DNA of 64,000 nt, taken from Streptomyces sp. Act143. Its GTDB lineage: Bacteria; Actinomycetota; Actinomycetes; Streptomycetales; Streptomycetaceae. The stretch is from NCBI RefSeq assembly GCF_003143935.1, contig NZ_QFRX01000001.1, positions 2,205,587-2,269,586 on the forward strand, given 5' to 3'. The notes beneath the pieces are model-generated. The model had not been told where the DNA came from. It made no database searches and worked only from the letters and a program-made list of their open reading frames with translations. Positions 27,128-34,983 of this stretch are shown here, piece after piece. A program made the translations under genes and the position numbers. The first letter of the stretch is position 1. Every line of letters begins with the position of its first letter.

Positions 27128-27805
27128 TCACTCCAGGACGCGCAAGTACTCCCGGTCGCCCAGGAGTTCCAGACGACGCCGGAGCACCGGGTTGTCGGAC
27201 GACTGACTGGCGTGACAGGCGATGGCGCGGCCCTGCCACTCGCGCGGCACCGGCCCGACGACACGGCACTCGGTCGGATCACGCCCGAGGAAGGACGTAC
27301 CGAACTCGGCGTTCAACCGTTCCGCCACGTCCCGCGGCAGGGTCCACCCCACCACCGCCACGCCGGTGCCGCGGGCGGCGAACAGCACGGCGCCGGTGGC
27401 CCGTTGATGATCCCGGTGCCCCGTGACACCCCCCAGGTCGAACACCAGCAGGTGGCTGGGGCGCTGCTCGTCGATCAGCCGGGCCACCTCTCCGGCGAGC
27501 CGGTGCGGCGGAATACGGTCGAGGCCACCGTCCGGGTGCCCGGACAGCTCCACCCGCTCGACGCCCAGCTCCCGTGCCGCGCACGCGAGTTCGTCCGCGC
27601 GCAGGGCATGCAGGTCGCCGGGCCTGCCGTGAAGGGTGGACGCCTCGCCATGGGTGAAGCAGAGCACGGCTGTGGGCACACCGGACCCGGACAGCAGGGC
27701 GAGCAGGCCACCCAGGCCGAACGACTCGTCGTCGGGGTGGGCGACCACCGCCAGCACCCGCCGCATCCCGCCCGGCAGCCCGCGCCCTGCGCCTGTGTCG
27801 GCCAT
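27128..27805 (-). CDS. PIG-L/LmbE-family deacetylase (mycothiol-enzyme superfamily)
   Basis: 225 aa from ATG 27805, one base after the dsrE stop; an internal ATG at 27766 is possible. The zinc motif A-H-P-D-D-E-S-F is near the N-terminus, followed by H-G-E-A-S, H-P-D-G-G-L and G-H-R-D-H-Q. This superfamily includes MshB and Mca, which deacetylate or cleave mycothiol conjugates. Tight coupling to dsrE in a persulfide operon suggests action on a low-molecular-weight thiol or its S-conjugate. Exact substrate is inference. Confidence 0.78.
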   Translation of the reverse strand: MADTGAGRGLPGGMRRVLAVVAHPDDESFGLGGLLALLSGSGVPTAVLCFTHGEASTLHGRPGDLHALRADELACAARELGVERVELSGHPDGGLDRIPPHRLAGEVARLIDEQRPSHLLVFDLGGVTGHRDHQRATGAVLFAARGTGVAVVGWTLPRDVAERLNAEFGTSFLGRDPTECRVVGPVPREWQGRAIACHASQSSDNPVLRRRLELLGDREYLRVLE

Positions 27806-27806
27806 C

Positions 27807-28280
27807 TCAGGTGTAGATGATCTGGCCGCCGGCCGCGTGCTCGTAGAACTCGCCGACCGTGATGACGCCCTGGACCTGCTCGACCAGGTCATCCTTGTCG
27901 AGTTCGAAGAGGTCGACGGACGCCTTGCAGGCGTAGATGCCCGCGCCGGTGTCGGCGATCATCTCGATGAACTCCGGGATCGGCGGGATGTCGAGCTTGT
28001 CCATCTTGCGTTCCATGTAGCGGGTGACCAGGTCCGGGACCCCCGGCATGCCGCCCAGCAGGGTCGGCAGATGCAGACCGGGGTTGCCGACCGTGGCCAG
28101 CTTGATGTGCTCCCAGTGCTTCTTCGTGATGGCATCGAGGCCGAAGAAGGTGAAGAACAGGTCGGCCTCGATTCCCTCGGCGCGGGCTCCGTTGGCCATG
28201 ATCAGGGCCGGGTAGATCCCTTCCAGGGATCCCTTGGAGACGATGATCGAGACCTTCTCGATGGTTGCGGTGTCGGCCAT
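27807..28280 (-). CDS. DsrE/DsrF-like sulfur-relay protein
   Basis: 157 aa, with GAGGAG before ATG 28280. The DsrE2-type fold reads V-S-I-I-V-S-K-G-S-L-E-G-I-Y-P-A-L-I-M-A, then F-F-T-F-F-G-L-D-A-I, and ends with G-I-Y-A-C-K-A-S-V-D, whose cysteine is the expected persulfide carrier. Such proteins pass sulfur between rhodaneses, TusA and DsrC/TusE. It follows tusE by 15 bases and precedes the PIG-L gene. Confidence 0.85.
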   Translation of the reverse strand: MADTATIEKVSIIVSKGSLEGIYPALIMANGARAEGIEADLFFTFFGLDAITKKHWEHIKLATVGNPGLHLPTLLGGMPGVPDLVTRYMERKMDKLDIPPIPEFIEMIADTGAGIYACKASVDLFELDKDDLVEQVQGVITVGEFYEHAAGGQIIYT

Positions 28281-28295
28281 GACGACTCACGCTCC

Positions 28296-28613
28296 TCAGA
28301 TGCAGCCGCGCGGCTTGGGGATACCGGCGATCTTCGCGGCGGTCTTCGCCGGTCCCTTGGGAAACAGCTGGTAGAGCTCCTTGACGCTCACACCGGAGGT
28401 CTTGCCGAGAACCCGCACGGTCGGGCCGGTGCCCTTGGCCGCGTACTGCTCACGCATGAAGCGGATGACGATCCAGTGCCGGTCCGTCAGCGTGTCGATG
28501 CCGGCCTCCTTGGCGATCGGCTCGGCCATCGGCTCCGTCCAGCACGCGGGGTCAGTGAAGAACCCCTCGTCGTCGACGTGGATGTCGGTGTTGTCGTAGG
28601 TGGTGGTGGGCAT
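28296..28613 (-). CDS. tusE: TusE/DsrC-family sulfur-relay protein
   Basis: 105 aa from ATG 28613 with GGGGAGAGGA upstream. It has the family pattern W-T-E-P-M-A...T-D-R-H-W-I-V-I-R-F-M-R-E-Q-Y and the C-terminal arm L-F-P-K-G-P-A-K-T-A-A-K-I-A-G-I-P-K-P-R ending G-C-I. The penultimate cysteine (CysA) is present. The second cysteine found in dissimilatory DsrC is alanine, so it is of the TusE type. It probably accepts persulfide from DsrE. Confidence 0.88.
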   Translation of the reverse strand: MPTTTYDNTDIHVDDEGFFTDPACWTEPMAEPIAKEAGIDTLTDRHWIVIRFMREQYAAKGTGPTVRVLGKTSGVSVKELYQLFPKGPAKTAAKIAGIPKPRGCI

Positions 28614-28676
28614 GACGGGGTCCTCTCCCCTGGGCGGACCTGGACGCACACGTGGCCGCAGACGGACACGTGGTTC

Positions 28677-29918
28677 TCAGTCCGATACGTGATGCTTGCC
28701 GTGCTCGGGCATCGCCGAGCCGATGCCAGGCAGGTCCCGGCCGGGCAGCAGGCTGTGCCAGTACAGCCACTCGAAGGCGAGCTTGCCGAGGTGGGCGGCG
28801 TGCGACTCCTTCATCAGCGGCAGACCGACCGGGCCCGGGAAGTGGCCGGGCAGCGGCTCGGTGTCGTAGTTGAAGTCGATCAGCAGCGCCTTGTGGAAAC
28901 CCGTCTCCACGAAGCAGTTGGCGTGCCCGTCGAAGGAGGCGTTCAACGACTGCCCAGCAAGGTGACGGCCGATGTTGTGCACCACCACCTCACCCTCGAA
29001 ATGGGCCACCGATCCTGCCTTGGAGGCGGGCAGGCCCGCCGCGTCCCCGATCGCGAACACCTCGGGACGGTCCGGGAGTTGCAGCGTGTGCGGGTCGACG
29101 GGGACAAAGCCGAGTTCGTCGCCCAGGCCCTCGGAACGCTCCACGTACTCGGCGCCGCCGTGCAGGGGCACCACGACCGCCAGGTCGAAGGGCACTTCGC
29201 GCTCGTCGTACGACACCAGCCGCCCGCGTTCGCCATCGACCTCGCCGAGGGTGAACTCCGTGACCAGCTCGATGCCCTTCTCCTTGAGCAGCCCGCCCAG
29301 CGCCCTGGCAGCGACCGGCTTGGTGAACGCACCGTCGAGCGGGGTGGCGTACGTCAGCTCGACCCGGTCCCGGATGCCCCGGTGCTGGAAGTACCAGTCC
29401 GCCAGAAAGGCGAACTCCAAAGGCGCGACGGGGCACTTGAGGGGCAGGTCGGCGACATCGATCACCAGGCGGCCGCCCTCGAAGCGCTCCAACGCGTGAT
29501 GCAGGGCGGCGGTGCCGGGCAGGTCGTAGAAGGTGAAGACCTTCTCGCGCCAGCCGGTTCCGGTCAGTCCCTCGGTCTCCTCCGGCAGCAGCGTCGCTCC
29601 GGTGGCGACCACGAGGACGTCGTACGGCAGCCGGATGCCACTGGCGAGGTGCACGGTCCGCGCGTCCAGATCGACCCGCTCGATCCGCGCCTGCTTGTAG
29701 TCGACAGCCGCGTCCAGCTGCCGGGAACGGGGCCGGACGAGGTGGTCGGGCTGGGCCAGCCCGAAGGGCACGAACAGCAGGCCGGGCTGGTAGAGGTGGT
29801 CGTCGTTCTGGTCGACGACCGTGATCCGGCACTCGCTCTGGTCGTACGTGCGACACAGGCGGTTGGCCGTCATGGTGCCGGCGGTCCCGCCGCCGAGAAT
29901 CACGATGTGTTTGCCCAT
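28677..29918 (-). CDS. second sulfide:quinone oxidoreductase-like flavoprotein (SQR2)
   Basis: 413 aa from ATG 29918 (M-G-K-H-I-V-I-L-G-G-G-T-A-G). FAD motifs are at the N-terminus and in V-F-A-I-G-D-A-A-G. Candidate active cysteines are in L-P-L-K-C-P-V-A-P-L-E and in the late A-N-C-F-V-E-T-G, a pattern different from SQR1, so it belongs to another SQR type. It heads an operon with tusE, dsrE and PIG-L. It may deliver persulfide directly to that relay rather than to a dioxygenase. Confidence 0.83.
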   Translation of the reverse strand: MGKHIVILGGGTAGTMTANRLCRTYDQSECRITVVDQNDDHLYQPGLLFVPFGLAQPDHLVRPRSRQLDAAVDYKQARIERVDLDARTVHLASGIRLPYDVLVVATGATLLPEETEGLTGTGWREKVFTFYDLPGTAALHHALERFEGGRLVIDVADLPLKCPVAPLEFAFLADWYFQHRGIRDRVELTYATPLDGAFTKPVAARALGGLLKEKGIELVTEFTLGEVDGERGRLVSYDEREVPFDLAVVVPLHGGAEYVERSEGLGDELGFVPVDPHTLQLPDRPEVFAIGDAAGLPASKAGSVAHFEGEVVVHNIGRHLAGQSLNASFDGHANCFVETGFHKALLIDFNYDTEPLPGHFPGPVGLPLMKESHAAHLGKLAFEWLYWHSLLPGRDLPGIGSAMPEHGKHHVSD

Positions 29919-29975
29919 GACCCCACTGTCGAGCGGCAGATGACAGCCCGGCATGGGCCGCTGGTCCCCACCCGA

Positions 29976-29991
29976 GTACCCACCCGGGTAT
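29976..29991. promoter_or_regulatory. island operator 5 (TACCC-ACCC-GGGTA)
   Basis: GTACCCACCCGGGTAT lies 58 bases upstream of the SQR2 start on the minus strand. Confidence 0.6.
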
Positions 29992-30052
29992 GTCTTCGGC
30001 CAGGCCCACCGGCCCCAGGACCCCATGCGCCTGGCACGAACACCCTGATAAA

Positions 30053-30068
30053 ATACCCAGCAGGGTAT
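30053..30068. promoter_or_regulatory. island operator 6 (TACCC-AGCA-GGGTA)
   Basis: ATACCCAGCAGGGTAT lies in the same divergent region as operator 5, 128 bases before the osmC-like gene. Confidence 0.62.
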
Positions 30069-30195
30069 ATCGCCGCACATGCAGGCACGAGGGCCGAACG
30101 GTCCCCGGCACACCCCGTCGGCCCCTCACCCCGCCCCCGCACTCAGCGGTCGACTGGAGTCCGGAGCAGTCGACATCAGCGAGAAGGGCTCGGCC

Positions 30196-30648
30196 ATGAC
30201 CGGCAGCACACCGCAGACCCTCAGCACGAACCGCACCCAGTCCGGGGACGTGCACCGCCTGGAGGTCATCCACGTGGAAGGCGACGCCTACAGCGTGGAC
30301 ATCCGCGAACACCGCCTCCATGTCGACCAGCCCCTGGAGGCGGGCGGCACCGACACCGCACCCACGCCCACCGAGCTCTTCGCGGCGTCGCTGGCCACCT
30401 GCGTCGCCTTCTACGCGGGCCGCTACCTCCACCGGCACGGCCTGCCCCAGGCCGGCCTGCGCGTCCGCACGGAGTTCACCATGGCCACCGACCGACCGCC
30501 ACGTGTCACCTCCCCGCGCCTCGCGATCGTCCCGCCACCGGAGCTGCCAGAGCAGCGGCGTGCGGCCCTGCTGGCCGTGGCCTCGCACTGCACGGTCCAC
30601 AACACCCTCCATCAGCCGCCCGAGATCGACATCGAGGTGGAGCCATGA
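30196..30648 (+). CDS. OsmC-family thiol peroxidase-like protein
   Basis: 150 aa from ATG 30196 with GAGAAGGG upstream; a longer frame upstream is not supported. Two conserved OsmC cysteines are in S-L-A-T-C-V-A-F and A-S-H-C-T-V-H-N-T-L. OsmC/Ohr proteins reduce organic hydroperoxides, and some act on persulfides. It overlaps the aminotransferase-fold gene by four bases (ATGA) and probably protects against sulfur-derived oxidants. Confidence 0.82.
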   Translation: MTGSTPQTLSTNRTQSGDVHRLEVIHVEGDAYSVDIREHRLHVDQPLEAGGTDTAPTPTELFAASLATCVAFYAGRYLHRHGLPQAGLRVRTEFTMATDRPPRVTSPRLAIVPPPELPEQRRAALLAVASHCTVHNTLHQPPEIDIEVEP

Positions 30649-32339
30649 GTACGACCTCGGCGCCGACCGTGCCGGCACTGGTGGACCGCATCCGCGGCGG
30701 CCTGATAGGCGACGACGAGGTGCTCGACGGGCCCTACGGCCCGAAGCGAATCGTCTACGCCGACTACACCGCCTCCGGCCGCTCCCTCGACTTCATCGAG
30801 GACCTGATCCGCGAGCAGGTGCTGCCGCGCTACGGCAACACCCACACCGAGAGCTCCAGCACCGGGTTGCAGACGACCCGGCTGCGCGAGGACGCCCGCC
30901 GGATCATCCGCGTCGCGGTCGGCGGCACCGAGGACGACCTCGTCATCTTCTGCGGCTCCGGCGCGACGGCCGCGGTCAACAAACTCGTCGGCATCCTTCA
31001 GCTGCGTCGCCCGGAGAAGCCGCCCGAGGCCGAGCGTCCGGTGGTCTTCGTCGGACCGTACGAGCACCATTCCAACGAGCTGCCCTGGCGTGAGTCCATC
31101 GCCGACGTCGTGGTCATCGACGAGGACCCGGACGGCCACGTCGACCTTGCCCGACTCGAGGCGGAACTGCGGCGGTACGCCAATCGTCCGCTGCTGATCG
31201 GCACCTTCTCCGCCGCCTCCAACGTCACTGGCATCCTCACCGACACCGACCGCATCGCACGGTTGCTGCACACCTACGGCGCGCTGTCCTTCTGGGACTA
31301 CGCCGCGGCGGCACCGTACATCCCCATCCGGATGGCCGAGAGCGCTCCGGGCGCCGGGGACCACAAGGACGTGCTGTTCCTGTCCCCGCACAAGTTCGTC
31401 GGCGGCCCGCAGACCCCCGGCGTGCTCGTCGTGCGCCGCGAGCTGGTGCGCAACCCGGTGCCCACCGCCCCCGGCGGCGGCACGGTCGCCTTCGTCGACC
31501 CGCGCGGCCACCGTTACCTCGACGACCCGGTGGCCCGCGAGGAGGGCGGCACCCCGGCGATCGTCGAGTCCATCCGGGCCGGGCTCGTCTTCGCCCTCAA
31601 GCAGGCCGTCGGTACCGACACCATCCAGGCCGCCGAGGAGCGCCACTGGCGCCGCGCGCTCGCGGCCTGGGCCACCCACCCCGGCATCGAGATCCTCGGC
31701 AACCACCACGCCCGCCGTCTGTCCATCGTCTCCTTCCGCATCCGCCACGGCGACCGCTCCTATCTGCACCACAACTACGTCGTCGCCCTCCTCAACGATC
31801 TGTTCGGCATCCAGGCCCGTGGCGGCTGCTCCTGCGCGGGCCCGTACGGCCACCGCCTGCTGGCCATCGACGCCCCCACCTCGCACGCCCTGCTCGACGA
31901 GGTCGTACTCGGCTGTGACGGCATCAAGCCCGGCTGGATCCGCGTCAACTTCAACTACTTCATCAGCGACACCGTCCGCGACTACCTGATCGACGCGGTT
32001 GATCTGATCGCCGCGCAGGGGCACCGGCTCCTGCCGGACTACCGCTTCGACCCGCACACCGGCCAGTGGCGCCACCGCAGCGGCCCCACCGACGCTCCGC
32101 TGCGGCTGACCGACGTGCGCTTCGGCGTCGACGGCCGGATCTCCGCCCCGGCCGTCCGCCACCACCGGCTGGGCGAGGAAACCCTGTCCGGTCAACTCGC
32201 CCGCGCCCGCGAGATGCTGGCCGCTCGCCCCGACAGGGTCGACGACGGCCCCACCGGACTGCCGGCCGACTTCGAGCGCATGCGCTGGTTCCCGCTGCCG
32301 CCCGCCTGTGTGGAACAAACCCGGGCCGACACCGGTTGA
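30645..32339 (+). CDS. class V aminotransferase-fold protein, cysteine desulfurase-like
   Basis: 564 aa from ATG 30645. The PLP-fold core shows Y-A-D-Y-T-A-S-G-R, G-S-G-A-T-A-A-V-N-K, S-P-H-K-F-V-G-G-P with the PLP lysine, and G-G-C-S-C-A-G-P-Y-G-H, a cysteine loop like that of SufS/CsdA. It is longer than usual desulfurases (~400 aa), with a C-terminal extension of ~120 residues of unknown role. It may release sulfur from cysteine or act on a related thiol, feeding the adjacent thioredoxin and rhodaneses. Confidence 0.78.
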   Translation: MSTTSAPTVPALVDRIRGGLIGDDEVLDGPYGPKRIVYADYTASGRSLDFIEDLIREQVLPRYGNTHTESSSTGLQTTRLREDARRIIRVAVGGTEDDLVIFCGSGATAAVNKLVGILQLRRPEKPPEAERPVVFVGPYEHHSNELPWRESIADVVVIDEDPDGHVDLARLEAELRRYANRPLLIGTFSAASNVTGILTDTDRIARLLHTYGALSFWDYAAAAPYIPIRMAESAPGAGDHKDVLFLSPHKFVGGPQTPGVLVVRRELVRNPVPTAPGGGTVAFVDPRGHRYLDDPVAREEGGTPAIVESIRAGLVFALKQAVGTDTIQAAEERHWRRALAAWATHPGIEILGNHHARRLSIVSFRIRHGDRSYLHHNYVVALLNDLFGIQARGGCSCAGPYGHRLLAIDAPTSHALLDEVVLGCDGIKPGWIRVNFNYFISDTVRDYLIDAVDLIAAQGHRLLPDYRFDPHTGQWRHRSGPTDAPLRLTDVRFGVDGRISAPAVRHHRLGEETLSGQLARAREMLAARPDRVDDGPTGLPADFERMRWFPLPPACVEQTRADTG

Positions 32340-32354
32340 ACCGAGCAGACCAAG

Positions 32355-32370
32355 ATACCCCACCGGGTAT
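32355..32370. promoter_or_regulatory. island operator 7 (TACCC-CACC-GGGTA)
   Basis: ATACCCCACCGGGTAT lies 20 bases before the thioredoxin start, in the gap after the desulfurase-like gene. Confidence 0.65.
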
Positions 32371-32390
32371 ATCGGAGCGGAGGGAATCCC

Positions 32391-32762
32391 ATGCCGACCG
32401 TCGAACTGACCAAGGACAACTTCGAGGAGACCGTCACCGGCTCCGAGATCCTGCTGATCGACTTCTGGGCCGCCTGGTGCGGACCGTGCCGGATGTTCGG
32501 CCCCGTCTACGAGAAGGCGGCCGAGCGCCACCCGGACATCGTCTTCGGCAAGGTCGACACCGAGGTCCAGCCCGAACTCGCCGGCGCCTTCCAGATCTCC
32601 TCCATCCCCACCCTGATGGCCGTCCGTGACCGGACCGTCCTGTACTCGCAGCCCGGCGCGCTGCCACCGCAGGCCCTGGAGGAGCTCATCGGCAAGATCC
32701 GGGCCGTTGACATGGAGGACGTTCGCCGGAAGGCCGCCGCGGGCTCGGCGGAAGCGAACTGA
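32391..32762 (+). CDS. thioredoxin
   Basis: 123 aa. The canonical active site W-A-A-W-C-G-P-C-R-M lies near residues 25-34, followed by the cis-proline S-S-I-P-T-L. It reduces disulfides and persulfides; here it likely regenerates rhodaneses, OsmC or the SQR acceptor. It has its own operator immediately upstream and a hairpin terminator just downstream. Confidence 0.92.
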   Translation: MPTVELTKDNFEETVTGSEILLIDFWAAWCGPCRMFGPVYEKAAERHPDIVFGKVDTEVQPELAGAFQISSIPTLMAVRDRTVLYSQPGALPPQALEELIGKIRAVDMEDVRRKAAAGSAEAN

Positions 32763-32765
32763 CGC

Positions 32766-32799
32766 CCAGGGCGCCCATCAAGCATGAAGGGCGCCCTGG
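32766..32799. terminator. bidirectional hairpin between thioredoxin and rhodanese genes
   Basis: CCAGGGCGCCC (32766-32776) pairs perfectly with GGGCGCCCTGG (32789-32799). It lies between convergent genes ending at 32762 and 32810. Confidence 0.7.
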
Positions 32800-32809
32800 A
32801 ACGTCGGGT

Positions 32810-33396
32810 TCAGTGGGCGCGAAGAGCGGCGAGTGCGGCGTCGAGGTCGGCCCCGCGGGGGCGGTTGTGCGGCAGCTTGCCGAGCATGACGGCCATGCCG
32901 CAGGTGTTGGTGAGGGCGGAGAAGACCAGGCCGCCCGCGATGCCGGCCGAGATCAGAAGGGGGGCCGGATGCACGAGCAGGCCCAGAACCAGGCCGAGGA
33001 GGACCAGGCTGCCGGCGGTGAAGCGCACCTGGCGTTCCATGCTCCAGCCGGAACGGGTGCCGCAGGCGGCCGGGGTGTGCAGGTCGTGCCCCTCGGCGGC
33101 CCAGGCGCCGGTGCCGCCGGCGAGGGTCGCCGTGGCGATGCCCTGCTCGGCCAGCAGCTTGCAGGCGTTCTCCGAGCGGGCGCCCGAGGCGCACACGACG
33201 AGGACGTCGCCACGCTCGGCGGCGTGCCGTATCTCCGGCAGCGCCCGCCGGACGTGATCCAGGGGGATGTTGAGCGCACCGGGCAGATGGCCGGAGGCAT
33301 ACTCGGCGGGCGTGCGCACGTCGATGACGGTCAGCTCGTGCAGCCGGTGCGGGCCTGGTCCGTGCCGAGGGCGACAGGGGTCGGGAAGTTGGTCAT
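32810..33396 (-). pseudogene. frameshifted rhodanese-DUF2892 membrane protein
   Basis: The natural start is ATG 33396, with AGGAT upstream, reading M-T-N-F-P-T-P-V-A-L-G-T-D-Q-A. That frame stops after 21 codons. The rest of the gene (L-H-E-L-T-V-I-D-V-R-T-P-A-E-Y, active loop C-A-S-G-A-R-S, two helices, T-N-T-C-G-M-A-V-M-L-G-K-L-P) is open in the next frame to TGA 32810. Adding one C in the GGCCC run at about 33351-33355 joins them. Without it, translation could only begin at GTG 33319 and would lose the first strand. Same architecture as 23370-23951. Confidence 0.72.
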
Positions 33397-33414
33397 GACG
33401 AGTGTGATCCTTAA

Positions 33415-33765
<351 letters not shown>

Positions 33766-33784
33766 TCACGCATCTCTCACGACC

Positions 33785-34531
33785 TCATACCACCGCGTCG
33801 ATGAGCATGAAGGCGGCCACGGCCAGCAGCACCAGGGCGAAGATGCGCTGAAGCGTGTGCCCGGTGACCTTCGTGGCCAGCCGCTTGCCGTCCCAGGCAC
33901 CGAGGATCGCGGCTCCGATGAACGGGCCGACCACCGCCCAGTCCAGCCCCTCGACCGTGCCCGCGCGCATCGACAGTGCGGCCAGCGAGTTGACGGTGAT
34001 GATCAGCAGGCTGGTGCCCACCGCGTTACGCATCCGCATGCCCAGCACGCCCACCAGGGCCGGTACGGCGAGGAAGCCGCCGCCGACACCGAGGACACCG
34101 GTGACCGCGCCGAGCCCGGCACCGGCCGCCGCCGCCCGCACCGGCCGCACCGTCACAGCACCCTCGGCAGCCGGCCGGGAACGCAGCATGCGCACGGCGG
34201 CCACTCCCGCGACCACAGCGAAGGCCGCCGTCAGTGCGGCCGCCGGGACATGGGCGGCGAGTGCGCCGCCCAGCATCGCCGGGCCGATCCCGGCCGCCGC
34301 GAACAGCAGCCCGGTACGCCAGCGCACATGCCCGTCGCGGGCGTGCGCGACCATCGCGGTGACCGAGGTGAGCGTGACGATGACCAGACTTGCGGTCGTC
34401 GCCCCGACCGGGCTGAAGCCGAGCAGGTAGATCAGCGCGGGGACGGCCAGGACACTGCCGCCGCCCCCGAGCGCACCGAGCGCCAGGCCGATGACTGCTC
34501 CGGCGGCCAGGGCGAGTATGAGTGCGCTCAC
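33785..34531 (-). CDS. TauE/SafE-family exporter (copy 2)
   Basis: 248 aa, GTG start overlapping the upstream rhodanese stop by four bases. There are about eight helices in two repeats, with loops [11 protein letters not shown] and [11 protein letters not shown]. It is shorter than copy 1 because it lacks the hydrophilic tail. It is the last gene of cst module 2 (CstB2-rhodanese-TauE2) and should export sulfite or thiosulfate. Confidence 0.82.
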   Translation of the reverse strand: MSALILALAAGAVIGLALGALGGGGSVLAVPALIYLLGFSPVGATTASLVIVTLTSVTAMVAHARDGHVRWRTGLLFAAAGIGPAMLGGALAAHVPAAALTAAFAVVAGVAAVRMLRSRPAAEGAVTVRPVRAAAAGAGLGAVTGVLGVGGGFLAVPALVGVLGMRMRNAVGTSLLIITVNSLAALSMRAGTVEGLDWAVVGPFIGAAILGAWDGKRLATKVTGHTLQRIFALVLLAVAAFMLIDAVV

Positions 34532-34914
34532 GCGACGGTGCCGCTATGTCCGCGCGCGTCCACCACCGACAGCCCCGCCTTGGCCCAGTCCCGCATCCCG
34601 CCGACCACGTCAACGGCCTGCGAGCCCCGGGCGACGAGCAGTTCGGCGGCCTGCCGTGAGCGGTTGCCGGAACGGCAGATCACGATCAGGAGCCGCCCTT
34701 GCGCGTGGGCGGGCAGCCCCGCCCCGGCGGCCAGCGCCGACAGGGACAGGTGCACGGCCCGTGGCGCGTGCCCTGCCTGCCACTCGTAGGGCTCGCGCAC
34801 GTCCAGCAGCACGGCGTCACCGCCGCCATCGGGGTTGCCGTGCCCGGTGCGTAGGGCCGCCTCCTGCACACTCACGCGCCCCGGGCCACCCCGGGCCCGT
34901 CGGAAGATACTCAT
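34528..34914 (-). CDS. single-domain rhodanese (module 2)
   Basis: 128 aa, ATG 34914. The fold has V-L-L-D-V-R-E-P-Y-E-W-Q-A-G-H and the active loop C-R-S-G-N-R-S-R. A basic ~20-residue N-terminal leader precedes the domain. It lies between CstB2 and TauE2 in one operon and overlaps TauE2. Confidence 0.87.
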   Translation of the reverse strand: MSIFRRARGGPGRVSVQEAALRTGHGNPDGGGDAVLLDVREPYEWQAGHAPRAVHLSLSALAAGAGLPAHAQGRLLIVICRSGNRSRQAAELLVARGSQAVDVVGGMRDWAKAGLSVVDARGHSGTVA

Positions 34915-34983
34915 CTCGGTTTCTGGCTCCTGTTCGTCACGTCGTCAGGGAAGATCGGCCGACCTCCGCAGCGGCCGGCGCCG

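Noticed and set aside
27636..32339. A 1567-codon plus-strand open frame
   Set aside because: Its first 3 kb are antisense to the PIG-L, dsrE, tusE and SQR2 genes, a common effect of high G+C. Only the part from ATG 30645 is real.
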